DNA from: Argopecten irradians
Lineage: Eukaryota > Mollusca > Bivalvia > Pectinida > Pectinidae
Assembly (NCBI RefSeq): GCF_041381155.1
Contig: NC_091134.1
Span: 12,154,008 to 12,218,007 of the forward strand
DNA length: 64,000 nt
Direction: 5' to 3'
Below the pieces are notes generated by a model. The model searched no databases and was not told where the DNA came from. It was given only the letters and a program-made list of their open reading frames with translations. Positions 45,501 to 58,653 of this stretch are shown one piece after another. A program made the position numbers and the translations under genes. The stretch's first letter is position 1; each line of letters opens with the position of its first letter.

Positions 45501-48500
45501 TAGATAAAGTGATTTTGGTCCATAAGTCATCTACATATATCTTTTTTTTTGTATCGATATACCGAAAAGGAAATATCATAATTTATTGATATATGTATCG
45601 AAACTGGTAGTGTTGAGAAAAAGTTCCTCCGTCCCCTATAACTGAAGACTTGTTGATTAAATCCAGAACAGTCGTTTTGTGTATCATATTACCAGTTTGT
45701 AAACAAAAATATATTTCTGAGTAAAATTTTTGTATTTCATATTATGTGTGGTAATTGTGAATTATTCATGGAGTTAAAATGATGAGGCACCTTACAAAAT
45801 GTATAGTTCTGTTTGAAATAGGTAGGTCATCATGCAAGTACATTTTTGGTCATTGTATTGATTTCGGAAGATATGAATCGATATTGCATCGGAAGAAAAG
45901 AATCGTCAATATATATTATTGTTAATAAAGATGACAGGTCTAATATATCTGATCATAACCAATATCTGATATTTTCTATTTTCACAGAAACAAAACTCAA
46001 GAGATTGAAGATTTAACAGCACAACACAGAAGGAAGGAACAGAACTCTGAAATGACAGTGCAGAAGTAAGTGTGACATGTGTCCATACAGGACCCACTTT
46101 TTGCCTCTCCTTGACAAACAGAAATACAGTTTATCTGACATTTTAAAAAATCTGGAATAGCTAAAGCCATTAAATACTTAATTAGCTGAATATCTAAAAA
46201 CCATTATCAAATACTGTGTACTTTTTATCTAGTACTACTTCTTTTATGCATAAATTATATAAATATTTATAACTGAAACCTAATGCATAACTGCGTATAC
46301 AATGACTGAAGCATATTTGCATTTATATGCTCTATTCCTTTGAATAGTTTAATATCTAATTCACACAGTGTTGAAAATTTAAGGGCATGCAAGGTTTAGA
46401 GGTTAGAGAAACTCAGGAGTACCCAGAGAAAATACGCAGACCTGTGGTCATGCAGTGTCAGCCAACTGCCCAACATGGGATTCAAACTCTCAACTCAGAG
46501 TTTTGAAGAGCTTGTGATAATATAATATCAGGATATGTATTTATCATTTGACCTTTCTCTCTGTTGAAAACTAACATTAGAAGATATATATTGTGTTGAA
46601 ACGTACAGAGAGTCATTTCAATTTTATTATTGTTTTAGCATTGTAAAAACAAAAGCTGAATATCATTTAATTTCTCTGTCAGACTTCAGACTGATTTGAA
46701 AAGGAAAGAAGCAGAGGTTTTATCCCTAAATAGGGAGATGAGAACTATGGAGTCGAGGTTTAATGAACAGAAGTTAAAAGAGGAAGAGATTCACAGGAAA
46801 GCCACACTCACAGTCTGTAAGTTTGTCTCATTATGTTTGTAAATAAATTATGGTAGAATGTAGTGTGAACTCTATCAAGGATTTATAATCCAAACTAATA
46901 AATAAAAAAATTCTAGAAAACATTTATGATATTTTTAAAGCAGTAATACTGGAGGTTTAATAATATGTACATACATGTGACTTTTTTCAGGGGAGATAAT
47001 CTAGACAATTTACTGAAAATAAAAAAAAAATATTTATGATTGATGTTATCATGAATCATAGGAAATGATTGATGTTATCATGAATCATAGGAATGCTTAA
47101 AATATTAATTGAAATTATATTTTTTTTTTTTTTTTTTACAAAAGTGATATTTATCATAATGAATCAATAAGACTAAAATCTACTCATGAATATTTTTAGA
47201 TGGCCGGCAAACAGGAAGACGCTACTGTAGTTAAAATTAATACAATCAAAGAAAAAATATATCTGATTTGTAATTTTTTTATGCATGTATGAAACTTTAA
47301 ATTACATAACTTTTTTTACAATAAAAACATGATATTCCACAAGATATTTCATTAAAAACATATAATTACAGATAAAGTAATAATATTTTGTTTTAAACAA
47401 ATGTATGTAATTTTTTTCAGCTGAAACAAGAGAACTGAAGAATATTTTGGCTAAAGCTGAGGGAGAAATAGACCAACTCAAAGGAGAAAGGTTGGTCTAT
47501 GTATAATTCGTTTAATTTTTCTTTTATCTTTGATATTTCATAATCCTTTTGTTACTTTTAATGCCATGATATAATCAGACAACTTCAAAGAACATATGAA
47601 TTATTTAATTTCTACCACTTGACTTTTGATAACATTTGTAACATCATTTTAGATTTATTTTTGAAAATTGAAAATATTTTTTTTTCTTTTTTTTTTCTTT
47701 TTCATTTCTGATTAGTATCCATCAATTAAAATCCCACAATGAATCTACAACCATTTTATTTTGTAGAGAATCCATGATTTTATCCCATCAGAACAGGATC
47801 GAACAATTAAGAGAAAGTTTTAAACAGAAAATGTATGAGGCAGAGTCCTGGCCAGAAAAGGTAAACAATAATTTTGGTAAAAAAGGAATTAAATTAAAAT
47901 GTGGATACTATTCTATTTCATGTACATGTATACACTGTATGTCAGAAAGTTTTGGAGGATTATTTCCCCTTAATTTGAGGTACCGGTAATACATCACCAA
48001 ACTTCTATAAGCCAAAACAATGTTTTTGCCTTGTTTGCATGACACAGAAGATACCTAATCCACCTCAATGCTGTGAAGCTCTGTTTGCGAGTAAAAATAA
48101 TAAAATCAAACACTTATATGGCGGAAATTGGCACACTTAAAGTGGCCTTTATGATTTATTTTTCATTAAGATATGGTTTTTTAAAAAATTCCAGAATACT
48201 TATTAGAAAATACATGATGTGGACCGCAAAGGTGAGCGGCCAAATTAAGCAGCCAAATTAAGCTTTACATACGTAAACATGTAATTATAAAAATATGTGT
48301 ACGAATTAAAAGAAATGTCAAGGTGAGTCAAGGTGAACAAGAATAAATTTTGACAACGGGTGGGAAAGGGAAGGGATTTTCATTTTTGGTGGTACTGCAC
48401 GTGCAGATGTGTTTCACTTTCACTTTCAGTTTGAAGCAATTCAAATTGAATTTTTACTACTGATTAGAAATTATAACAATTCTTTTCCTTAAAATCAATA

Positions 48501-51500
48501 TGGCGTCGTCAAGATGGGTTCTCAGGAGGAAATGTGCTGTGGGGTTCAAGGGATGCTGAACAGGGGCCAAACTTTATCCTGCGTTGACCAATGACATTTG
48601 ACCTCTCACATATGCCCGGATGTACAGTGTCCCTTATCAGGGAATGGGTGGAGCCTACTGATCTATATATATATATACACGTATGACGTCACTATCATGT
48701 TTCATAACAAGACAAACAACATAATAAAACACATATAAAATTAACAATTCAATAAAATTATGCAATCTTTACAAAAATCTGTTTGTTCACAAACTTTTAT
48801 TTTTGCCTTGTTTGCATGACACAGAAGATACCTAATCCACCTCAATGCTGTGAAGCTCTGTTTGCGAGTAAAAATAATAAAATCAAACACTTATATGGCG
48901 GAAATTGGCACACTTAAAGTGGCCTTTATGATTTATTTTTCATTAAGATATGGTTTTTTAAAAAATTCCAGAATACTTATTAGAAAATACATGATGTGGA
49001 CCGCAAAGGTGAGCGGCCAAATTAAGCCAAAATGACAAAGTCATCCGCCACCCATTATAACCATCTTCATTGTAAGGACTTTTAACAATCGGAACTCCTC
49101 GGATGTAAAACATTACCTTGGATGTGATAGGTGTAAGAATATGTAAGAAAACAAAACAAAAATTAATAGTTATTGATATATTGAACATCTATTTTGAGAA
49201 AATGAATGTAACCATTTCTCCTCTGAGATGGACAACACACAGCATCAATGAAATTACGCTTTTCGAGGGGTTGTGTCCTTTTTAGCAACCAGTTGTTATG
49301 AAAATGATCCCTTAAAATAGTTTCAAAATGGATGCCGTTGTGTCCCATCCGAGGTCAATGTACAGCAGTGCATCAGAGGCATTCCGAGTGGACTTTTGTT
49401 AGTGATAACTAATGTGATGTATAACAATTGCAAATAATACCGAAATGTTGATGATTCTAAAATTTTGACAGCTTGAGGAGATGTTACAGAAGGAAAGAGC
49501 AAAACATGTGGCTTCTTTGAAATCCATGGAGGAAAGACTGAAAGAGAATTTTGTACTGGTATGTACACAAGGAATATTAAAGTCGTGTTTAACATTAAAG
49601 ATGCTCCACCGCCGACAAATGGTATTTGTTCACTATCAAAAACAGGAGCAGAGGATTTAGTATTTTCCATCTGTTACAAAAGTTACTTACTTTACACCAT
49701 TACCACCATTGAAAAGTTTGAGCTTCTAATTTTACTTCAAGTTAAAAATATGAAAAATAATTAATTTCATCCTGAAAAAAATCCGTGACACTATATTCTA
49801 TATGAAATGAAGTACTGATTGCGCATGCACCAAAGGCGAAATAAATTATTTTATATCATTTTATGTTAATTAGGCATATATATACACGATTAAACACATG
49901 TTATTGTTCGAATGATAAATATCATTTATGCTCTGTCGGCGGTGGAGCATCTTTAATATAAAGATTTAAGTTGTTTATACAACGGTAATGGTTGCTTTCC
50001 TTGGTTGACATATCAAAATATATCATCACTTTCACTCTTTGATCTGCCAACGTTAATTATTTTTTTCTGAACTAAATGAAAACTTTCTTTGTCAAGGTAA
50101 TTTAATAAAATATATTTTGGGGCCTTTGCTTAACCCATGTATGTTTCTAAATTCATCAGCTTTTGATTCTAAAGTATGAACAGTTTTTATTTCAAATCTT
50201 TTTGTTGTAATTTCTTGTATATATACGTGGTTGCAATTTCTTATGTACATTTCATTTTAATTGGTGAATTTGTGTGTGTGGTTTTTTCCCATCAAAATAC
50301 ATATTTTTGAAACAAATTTCTTTGGGGGTTTTTCCAGGAAATAAAGATTGAGAAAGAAAAATACCAAGAATTGCTTGGGAAATACCAGAACTCTAACAAA
50401 GATCATGAAGCAATTGTGAGTAAAACATTTCCTTAAACAATCAGGATATTGCAGTGATCACTATAATTTTTACAAATTAAAAAGAAATAAAAAATGTTGT
50501 ATCATATTCAATAATAAAATATTGCATTCTTATGTATCATGTCATTTCTCTGTTATGACTGGTATTAATCCATGAAATTTAGGTACTACATGAAGCTTAC
50601 CTGTTAATAAAAGAAAATCTGCTAAAACAGAATTTAAGTTATTAAATACGGTTTACATGCAGTTATCTTTTTAATTATGTTTTCGTGATTATTGTCATTA
50701 AGGCTAACGCTTTTAAATTTGTGTGATTGCATGAAATATGAGTCTACAAAAAATGCTCATTAATTTACAGTATGTTTATAAATTTCTTTACAGATTGTAT
50801 CTATTTCTGGGTAAATAATATGCCTATTGAAAAACAATATTCTGTCTTTGCATATTTCAGAGTTACCTCCCTTGCGGAAAGATATCTATTGTGGCGTCAT
50901 TATTTTGCAAGCGAAACTCTCACCATTTTCTCTGAAAATAATGATGTTATGCTTGTAAACGCATGGCGTCACAATCAATATACCTACACACCAAGGGGAG
51001 ATAACAATGTAATTATCAAATACAGAATAAGAATGTTATATTTCTTCATGGTATGAATTGTAAGTTTTACCCGTAGGAGTCTCACAGAAGGTATGCAGTA
51101 GATGCATGAATATTACCAGCCATTTCAGATCACCTGTCTAATGAATGTTGCCAAAAATTATTTGAATTTCACTTTTACTTAATAAATCAGTTGATGCATG
51201 ATGAAATCCATTTACGTACGATTCATCATATTCCAATTAATATATACCTCTATATGTTACATTCATTTAGTCATAGGTTGTATATTATTGAGAGTATATT
51301 ATATTATATATACAATATATATTATTGTATATTATTGAGAATTTATATAGCTAGTACAGAATTTGATATTGCATACCAGTAATGCTGTAAAATATGCTCT
51401 ATTTACAAAAAAAAATCTAATCATAGTTCTTGAAATATGAGAAAGAAAGCTTGTGGTAAATTTATTTTTTCTCACACCTTCACATTGCATAAAACTCACA

Positions 51501-54500
51501 ACCAACATTTTCAGTGTATCCTTGGTCACCACTATGACTGTGAACAGGGACTTAGATAGATGTACGGTCTAAATCTCTGTGAATGGCATATATTCATTTG
51601 CTTTCAATATTGTCTACTGTGATCTTGATTTCTTACTTTATGCATCTAAGATGATAAGGTACTTGATTTAAAAGAAACAATCCTTTTGTGTATTGGCTCA
51701 AATATTGAGTAACGTTGTATGATATTGTTGTAATGTAAATGTGTAATGAAGGCTTTGATAAATGCATCAATCAACACTTCTTGTTTCGAAAAAGCAAAAC
51801 AGTTTTATAATTAGACAAGATCCACAAATAAATGTAAAATTCATTCAAATTCGTTCAAATATTAGTCTTTAATTCTCTCTTTTTTTACATCATTGTATCA
51901 AATTTTTTTTTTGACCAACATCTCCCTCACTTCACATTCGATTTAGTCTGCTAAACCTGCCTATATTATTACTAAGGCTTTTTGTTGCCTTATGTTATAT
52001 AGGCAAAAGAAAAAGAAGCCTAATATAAGATAAAAAAAGTAAAAGTGGAAAGCAAACTAAATAAAACCTTAAAAAAAAGATCATTTGATATATCATTTTT
52101 ACAGTTGAAGGCACAGCTTAACTCATTGGAGAGTAAATATAGGTCGGAAATTCGGGATCTTCAAAAGTTTTTATCGGACACAAAGGAACGCGCTAAGGAC
52201 AGCGAAGACTCATTACGGAAGGAGGTCCAGAGTCTGAAATCTATCATACAGGATTTGGAAAACAGGCTAGGTAAGGAAAGAGCCGTCCAGGGAAACATTA
52301 TCATATTTGATCAGCAATATTAATTTTGGTATTTTAATCCCTGTGCATTCTGGCATAATTATATAGCATTTTCATAGTAATTAGAACCTATATAATGCGG
52401 AAACCTGGTTAAACAAGTAAAATATACTGAACTCGGTGACATCCGGTTTAGATTTTAGGCATATCGTTACACTATGGTATTATAGAATACATATTTTCTC
52501 TGATTGAAATTGTAATAAATTAACGATTTTTAAAATTTAAACTTATTGCTTAAAATCTATTTAGGACGGTTGGATTCTGGGAATGAGGAAATGATCTCCA
52601 CATTAAAACAACAACTCAAGGAGACGCATCAGGAGCTGGGGGACACACGGCAACAGATGGAAGAGCAGGCAGGACTGCTGAAGACTGCTAAGGAAGAGGT
52701 AAGGGAGATAACTCTGTTTATACAACAATATCTGACTCAGTGACCACCTCTGTATCATTACCACCTGCTCAATAAAACCACTGTTTTTAGATTAAATTGT
52801 CTTTATATTCATATGTGACTGTCCAGTAGAATCTGCCTTAATGACCCCTCTTCATAAAGACCACCTTCTTGCATATAATAGAAGAATTTTCTCAAATGAC
52901 CATGTGTATTTTGAACACAATAAGTCTGACCCGTGTTTCAAGATCATTTTGTTAAATTTGGTATAAAGATCACTTTTTTTCTTTGTCCCTTGCTAGATCT
53001 TAGTGATTTTAACAGGTTTGATCATACAAGTGCGTGTGGTTTTGTAATAATGGACAAATAATGGCTAATTTGACAGATGTTTATAAATTCAGCAAAGGTA
53101 CAAGTAACAGGAATATGCCAAGGCCGGCATTTTTCAAACTACATTCAAAAGAAAAATGGTCTTTATACACAGGTCAAATTGTATTAAATTTGCAATTTTG
53201 GTACCCTAAGAAAGTTGTGTTATTAAATAGGTGATGTTTTTGATTGCCTTTAAGTCAAGTTTTACTGTGTGTGCAATAGTATTTTTCTCCCATACTTCAC
53301 AGGGATATTTCCTGAGGTTGCTAGGGAAAAGATAACTCTATCTTACACAGGGTGGTTGTAAGACAGCTCACACGCCCTAGACAATAACTTTTTAACAATT
53401 AATACATTGTCGATAATGTCATCAATATTGACGCATAACGATGTTCCTATGATCACGGCATCATGAAAAAGCTGGAAAGCAACAGGAATTTTATATTTTC
53501 TTTTTAATAAGTATGGGAGAAAAAGAATCAAACATTGGTCTGTCAAGTGGATAAGGATATCCCAACCCTCATGAAAACCTGGGGTTGACATGACAAAATC
53601 TTTCACGAGGGCTGAGAAATCGCTGTGCACTTGACAGACCCATGTAAGTTTCTGTTAATCTTCCACAGCATATATAAAGTTTGTTATTTAGTATAACATA
53701 TACCCAAGACTGGCCTGATCAAGCTTAAGCTAACAGATTGTTTTCTATATTATAATCTCCAGAATGCTTTTCTACAAGAGACAGTGAGGAAGGAATGTGA
53801 AGAAAGATTTGAGTTGATGGAAAAGTTCAGTGAGGCGAAAGAAGAGCTTCTCCAGTTGAAGAAACCATCAGGTCAGTGAAACGTTTAGAAATCTCAAATT
53901 CCAAAACAGTATAATATATTATATGGTGATGGATTAATGAACAAAATTTTTTTGCTATTTTTCTACATATAGCAATATCAGGCTTTCTGGAATAAGGGTT
54001 TTGGTTAAAGATGCTCCACCGCCGATAGAGCATACATGATATTCATTATTTAAACAATAATCAGTGTTTAATCATGTATATGTATGTCTAATTAACACAA
54101 AAAATATTATAAAATAATTTATTTTGCCTTTGGTGCATGTACAATCAGTACTACATTCCATATAGGATATTGTGCCACACAATTTTTTCGGGATGCAATA
54201 AATTATTTTTTATATTTTTAACTACGAAGTAAAATTAAAAGCTAAAACTGTTCAATGATGGTAATGGTGTAAAGAAAGTATCTTTTGTAACTGAAGAAAA
54301 ATACTTAATCATCTGCTACTGTTTTGATAGTGAAAAAATACCATTTGTCAATGGTGGAGCATCTTTAATTCCTGATGGTTTTTTTAAGAGTTGATATTGA
54401 ATACCTAAGCTTTGTGCACCATTATCTCATGGATCAAAATGACAAAAGCGGTTATATTATTTAGAAAAATTGTCATCTCTGGTAAAATATACCACTTAAA

Positions 54501-55163
54501 ATGATAAAATTCAATGGCATTTACATACACGGTTATATTGTAGTAATAATACAGAATTATGTAAGTGCTATTGTAATAAATTGAAATGCTGTTAACATAT
54601 ACTTTAACATATAAAAGTAGAAAATTAATGTTGATGATGTGTAAATGTCTTTAGAAAGAAAGCAGATACCAATATTTCATTTAAATTTCTTCATTGTAGT
54701 CAATGTCTATAAATGTCAAATTCAAATTTCATTATAATACTTCCAAGGACACAAATCTTGATCATCTCTTTTGTATGATTGTTTTATATACAAATAAGCA
54801 TTATTCTGTAATAAAAAATTATTTTTGACCTAAAAATATCAATTTAATTTATTTGTAGGTGGGTATTCGTCCTTAAACTCGTCTCGGAACTCGTCTGCTG
54901 CTAACTTGAAGCGATCAGGCAGTTTTACTACCCCAAAACCCAGTCCCCCTGATGAAGGGCTCTCCCGGAGAGATAGTGAGGGCGCAAGTCCTGTAAAAAC
55001 TAAAACTCCTTCAGCTCCCACCAATAAGGACCTTGGGCCTAGCACAAACAATGAATTAACTTTTAGTGGGGAAGCGGCAAAAACTCCTGGACGATTAAAG
55101 GGAAATTCTCTGGCGGAAAACCGTCGCAGAATAGCACAAATTCTTGGACGCAGGGAAAAATAA
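42558..55163 (+). CDS. LEKR1: LEKR1-like coiled-coil protein
   Basis: Spliced model, 15 coding exons: 42558-42877, 43207-43326, 43711-43886, 44501-44686, 44987-45068, 45988-46065, 46683-46816, 47421-47490, 47767-47860, 49472-49558, 50338-50415, 52105-52270, 52565-52698, 53763-53871, 54859-55163. All junctions are GT-AG and all phases match, giving 712 residues. The N terminus has a conserved block around residues 30-55 (TVCKYCGVSYLI) that I recall from vertebrate LEKR1. Residues from about 55 to 610 are nearly continuous K/E/L/Q-rich coiled coil. The last exon (about 100 residues) is Ser/Pro/Thr-rich and basic, probably disordered, and ends GRREK. The start could be the first ATG (42558) or the in-frame one at 42570. 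The molecular role of the family is poorly known. Introns carry several MITEs and a 228-bp direct repeat. The symbol rests on memory of the N-terminal motif and overall architecture. Confidence 0.85.
43387..43566. mobile_element. Short TTAA-flanked MITE (about 180 bp)
   Basis: The ends TTAAAAGCCTACTACCTT and AAGGTAGTGGGTCTTTAA are inverted copies, and inner TTTCTGAAAC/GTTTCGGAAA words pair as well. It lies in the intron after coding exon 2 of LEKR1. Confidence 0.6.
44066..44434 (+). mobile_element. GATGCTCCACCGCC MITE, copy 1
   Basis: Starts TTAAAGATGCTCCACAGCTGACAAATGG and ends TTCTGTAGGCGGTGGAGCATCTTTAA. The ends are inverted copies of TTAAAGATGCTCCACCGCCGACA. It lies in the intron after coding exon 3 of LEKR1. 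It has no coding capacity. Confidence 0.8.
47037..47094. repeat. 29-bp tandem duplication
   Basis: ATGATTGATGTTATCATGAA followed by TCATAGGAA occurs twice in tandem in a LEKR1 intron. Each unit contains a near-palindrome. Confidence 0.8.
48023..48250 (+). repeat. 228-bp direct repeat, copy 1
   Basis: Apparently identical over 228 bp to 48800-49027; the offset is exactly 777. Both lie in the intron between coding exons 9 and 10 of LEKR1. The word TAAGCCAAAA occurs just before this copy and at the end of the second copy. Confidence 0.9.
48800..49027 (+). repeat. 228-bp direct repeat, copy 2
   Basis: Identical partner of 48023-48250. The 549 bp between the copies are not repeated elsewhere in the window and have no coding content. 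The pair could be the terminal repeats of a miniature LTR element or a recent 777-bp tandem duplication. Confidence 0.9.
49595..49956 (+). mobile_element. GATGCTCCACCGCC MITE, copy 2
   Basis: TTAAAGATGCTCCACCGCCGACAAATGG at the left and CTCTGTCGGCGGTGGAGCATCTTTAA at the right: long, perfect inverted ends. Same orientation as copy 1. It lies in the intron after coding exon 10 of LEKR1. Confidence 0.85.
52735..53230. repeat. Decayed GACCACC-type repeat
   Basis: TGACCACCTC, TTACCACCTG, TGACCCCTCTTCATAAAGACCACC and CAATTTTGGTACCCTAAGAAAG words occur here. The last recurs as GTCAATTTGGTACCCCAATAAAGTGGCC near 43005. It lies in a LEKR1 intron. Confidence 0.35.
53537..53642. repeat. Inverted repeat hairpin in a LEKR1 intron
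   Basis: GGTCTGTCAAGTG at the left and CACTTGACAGACC at the right form perfect 13-bp arms about 80 bases apart. A 95-codon minus-strand open frame (53343-53630) crosses it but has no recognised domain. Confidence 0.55.
54005..54369 (-). mobile_element. GATGCTCCACCGCC MITE, copy 3 (inverted)
   Basis: TTAAAGATGCTCCACCGCCGATAGAGCATAC at the left and CCATTTGTCAATGGTGGAGCATCTTTAA at the right. The internal order is the reverse of copies 1 and 2. It lies in the last intron of LEKR1. Confidence 0.85.
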
Positions 55164-55271
55164 AGAAAGGCCTATTACATAAAAAATTGTTTTTATGTAT
55201 TATGCTATTTGTTTACAGACTGTACTCTTTTATTTATTTGTGATACAATCTGCTCTAGTGAGCTGGTATTT

Positions 55272-55434
55272 GAATAAATAGTTACATGTATCTTATGTGC
55301 TTGTGAGAGTAATGTTATGAAATTGTAATGAAAATGATGTTATTTACCTAAATAAGTTATGACCTAACAATCCAATCTGATTAATTACATGTGCATGGCT
55401 TGTCCCTTACCTGTCTTGTAACTCATTAATAAAG
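55272..55434 (+). terminator. Polyadenylation signals of the LEKR1-like gene
   Basis: AATAAA occurs at about 55274, some 110 bases after the stop codon, and again at about 55428. Either would give a short 3' UTR. Confidence 0.55.
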
Positions 55435-55764
55435 CCATACACAGATGATTTTAATACGATTGTAAAACAATCAATTCCCGGAACAAGAGAAGATAACTCT
55501 CTTTATGATGTGAAATGTTAAAAGAGATATGTATGAAAGAACAGGTCTTAAAATGTTGATAAATCTACAAAATATAAATTGGATTTTTTTATCAGATATG
55601 AATATGCAATATATATCCATTGCCTTTTTTTGTTTTCCCTTGGTGAGGGATAATATTATTTTGTTGTTGTTGTCGGTGTAAGATGTTTTGTTTTTAGACG
55701 TTGGGCTGATTAATGTGCTGATGAAATCAGCGGACCATCGTAACTTATAAATCTTTATGGTAGC

Positions 55765-56343
55765 TTAAAGGGACAATTCAGTCTAAGAGAACATTAAAAT
55801 TTGTATATATATCAGATAAAACAAGTTCTAATGGAAATTAGATCAGTCAGTTTTACTGTGATATGCCTGAAACGCCTATGGTGGTGACATGTGTGTGAAA
55901 TATTCAAACTTGCTCGCTGTCCACCATTACACACTGTGGTCGAACTTCTTGTATGCCGATCGAACCCTGTCCCTTGCTCGTAAAGTAATGCAACTTTTGG
56001 CTAAAACTGCTCAAATCGCTCTGACAGTAGTGTGTTTAACTCATTAGGTGAATTGTCTTGCCTAAAAATCATTTTATCACCTCCTCAGTGGTTATGTAGT
56101 TCATTTGTTTAACGTGCTTGGCGTTGGCTCGGGTTTAGGTACAGCGTACATATTTTACCTGCTGAATCGTATTGATCAACGATTTATAGTTACAACGGTA
56201 TATATTAAAATACTAAACAATGACATGAAATTTGTCAATATTTTATGTTATATGTTTCATAAGAAATGTAGAACAATACATTTATGCCATATTTTGCTCC
56301 TTGGTTATGTAAAAGAATTAGCCTGAGTGAATTGTCCCTTTAA
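55765..56343. mobile_element. TTAA-flanked MITE, complete copy (579 bp)
   Basis: Left end TTAAAGGGACAATTCAGTCTAAG and right end AGCCTGAGTGAATTGTCCCTTTAA are inverted copies. The right end matches the fragment at 10080-10175. It lies about 600 bp downstream of the LEKR1 stop codon. No transposase is present. Confidence 0.75.
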
Positions 56344-58650
56344 TTGTACTGTATTGATATATCAAGATATACTACATACAAGCCTAAATACGAGTCATTT
56401 AGTGATGTTGTAACATTGTTATAACTACATTTAATATCTGACTACAGATAAATTGTCAGTCGTGCCAAGTCAATATATATGTGTAACTGTGAATTTTTCT
56501 ATAATGAATATTTGATGCACATGACATTTAAGTTGACTGTGATATGTACGAGTATAATATATGGCCATGTGCACAAAGGAGAATGCCAACCATCCTCTCT
56601 GCAATTTGTCGAAATGGCAGCATTTGCTACCGTTAGAGCTTTAATAATGAGACCAAATTGTGCTACACAATACACTCATTAAACTGTGTCTCTGGATTTA
56701 TTTATGATTAAGGAAAAAAACTTAAACCAAATTTTGGTCATGTATTTGATATACTTTCATTGTATTAATTTTTTTTTGTCGTACATTTACATGTAATAGC
56801 TTGAAATATAGAATATCATAAATATATATATATATATCTTTTACATTCGGAATTTTGATGAGAATCAGTTTCACATGATTTACAAACAGAGGTTATAAGT
56901 TTGTTTTTCTTCATTTTTTTTCTCTGAATTATTCAAGATGTGTTATTTTTAAAAGCCATAATGCATTTATTTAAATTATTCATTAAATTGTTTCAATCTA
57001 GTCCAGTAGGGAAGAAGAACTTGCTCAAAATGAGTATAAATGTACATGTAGTAGTTTTTGAGTAGTTTTAAAATTAGTGTTTATTTAGTTCCATAGTTTA
57101 AAATGCAGCCAAAGATAGGTAGCTCGAGAAATATGATATACCAAGTAAAAGAACCATGCATTTTATCATTAATTAGCTCATCAGGACCAAGGTGAGCTAG
57201 CTTATGTGATACCATTGTGTCAGTTTATTTCATAAACCAGCTGAGCGATACAGGCCCTCTGGGCCTCTTCTTTTAATCGCATGAAGACAAGGATATCTTT
57301 ATTATTTTTTTGGAGAGAAGTATAGAGTCTTAAAATTTATGTAAAGTTCTGATGACTTATTTGAGTGGAAATCCAGTTTGCAGACTTATAATTGTTACAT
57401 GACAACTGACGCGGGCGCTTGGGTTTCTGCATGGCTAACCTATATTGTAGGGCGCCTGGTCGTTACAACCAGAAAAAAAGGAAAATTAAGGAGTAATTTT
57501 TAGTTGTGTGTTTACAGCTTTGTCTTCCAATGGTATTGTTGTTTTTTATTGATTGATGCTACATAATATTTCCTTATTTACCTATTCAATTAGGAATCAA
57601 ATATCAAAGATCATAAGTGCCACAACTACAGTGAATGAACAAGAAAAATTAATTATATATTTGGTTTAGGGAATGTGAAATCAACCCACTAATAATCTAA
57701 AGATTTCTGATGTTAAATTGACATTTTAAAAAAAGTCTGATATTATGTTAAAAGTTAGAATTGGTAAATTGGGCCCTTTTTAAAAGGCCAATTTTAAACA
57801 TCAGAAAACTTTGGATATATTAACCCAGTAGTATCTCGCATTGTCGTAAAAATTTCATCATATAAACTGCCTGATATCGAATGATTTGGCTGGTGTAATA
57901 TCTTTGCATATGTCACAAGTGTAATAATGACCTGGGGCGATTTTCATTGGTTGGAAATTCATTGTGACGTCCATACAGAAGCAATGAAATGACGTCAAAG
58001 AAAAAAGGTACGACAAAAGTGATGGCCTTTTCTGGATTTTCACTATGAATTTTGACTTGAGATTCTTGGAAATGTAGACTGCTGCAGTTATATGATAAAA
58101 AAGTATATGATTACAAAGGCTCACAAAAATAAAACCTTCTTAACTTGTTTCATAAAAACTTAATTTAAATAAACACTCATATAAGATCTTATATATATAT
58201 ATATATATATTAAAAACATGGAAAAAAATTCAAATCATCCTCACATAGTACGGTGTATATTCAATATTAAATAATTTCATCAAAATACCCAGAGAGATGT
58301 TATTTAAAAGTGCCATGCTGCTATTTTATAGATTTTGTATTGTCAAGTTAATTACTTATATTACAATAATTTATTACATACAAATTTATGTGTATGATTA
58401 ATATTTTTCGTCACAGTGAATTTGGACCATCTAATATTTCAGTATATATCATTAGTGTAATATGCAAAACATCTTGACTTTTTTAGAATGTAGGTTCTTG
58501 AGTTTAGTTATATGATAAAATAGATTGAAAATTTTTATTTGTTTCATACAAGATTTTGTGAAACTTGTCTGCATATGGAAATGTTAAGGCTCATATAAAT
58601 TAAGGCTTCTAAGACTTGTTTCGTAAACATCTCATTCATGAAATGAACAC
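56344..58650. other. No supported gene
   Basis: AT-rich intergenic DNA with (AT)n runs at 56820-56837 and 58188-58210. A minus-strand frame around 57860-57990 reads PGHYYTCDICKD, which looks faintly zinc-finger-like, but nothing else supports it. Confidence 0.35.
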
Positions 58651-58653
58651 TAA

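Noticed and set aside
48073..49035. Two identical 60-codon open frames (MKLCLRVKIIKSNTYM...)
   Set aside because: They exist because the 228-bp direct repeat is duplicated; no start context or protein similarity.
49323..49670. 115-codon minus-strand open frame
   Set aside because: It lies over LEKR1 exon 10 and the terminal part of a MITE; a shadow frame.
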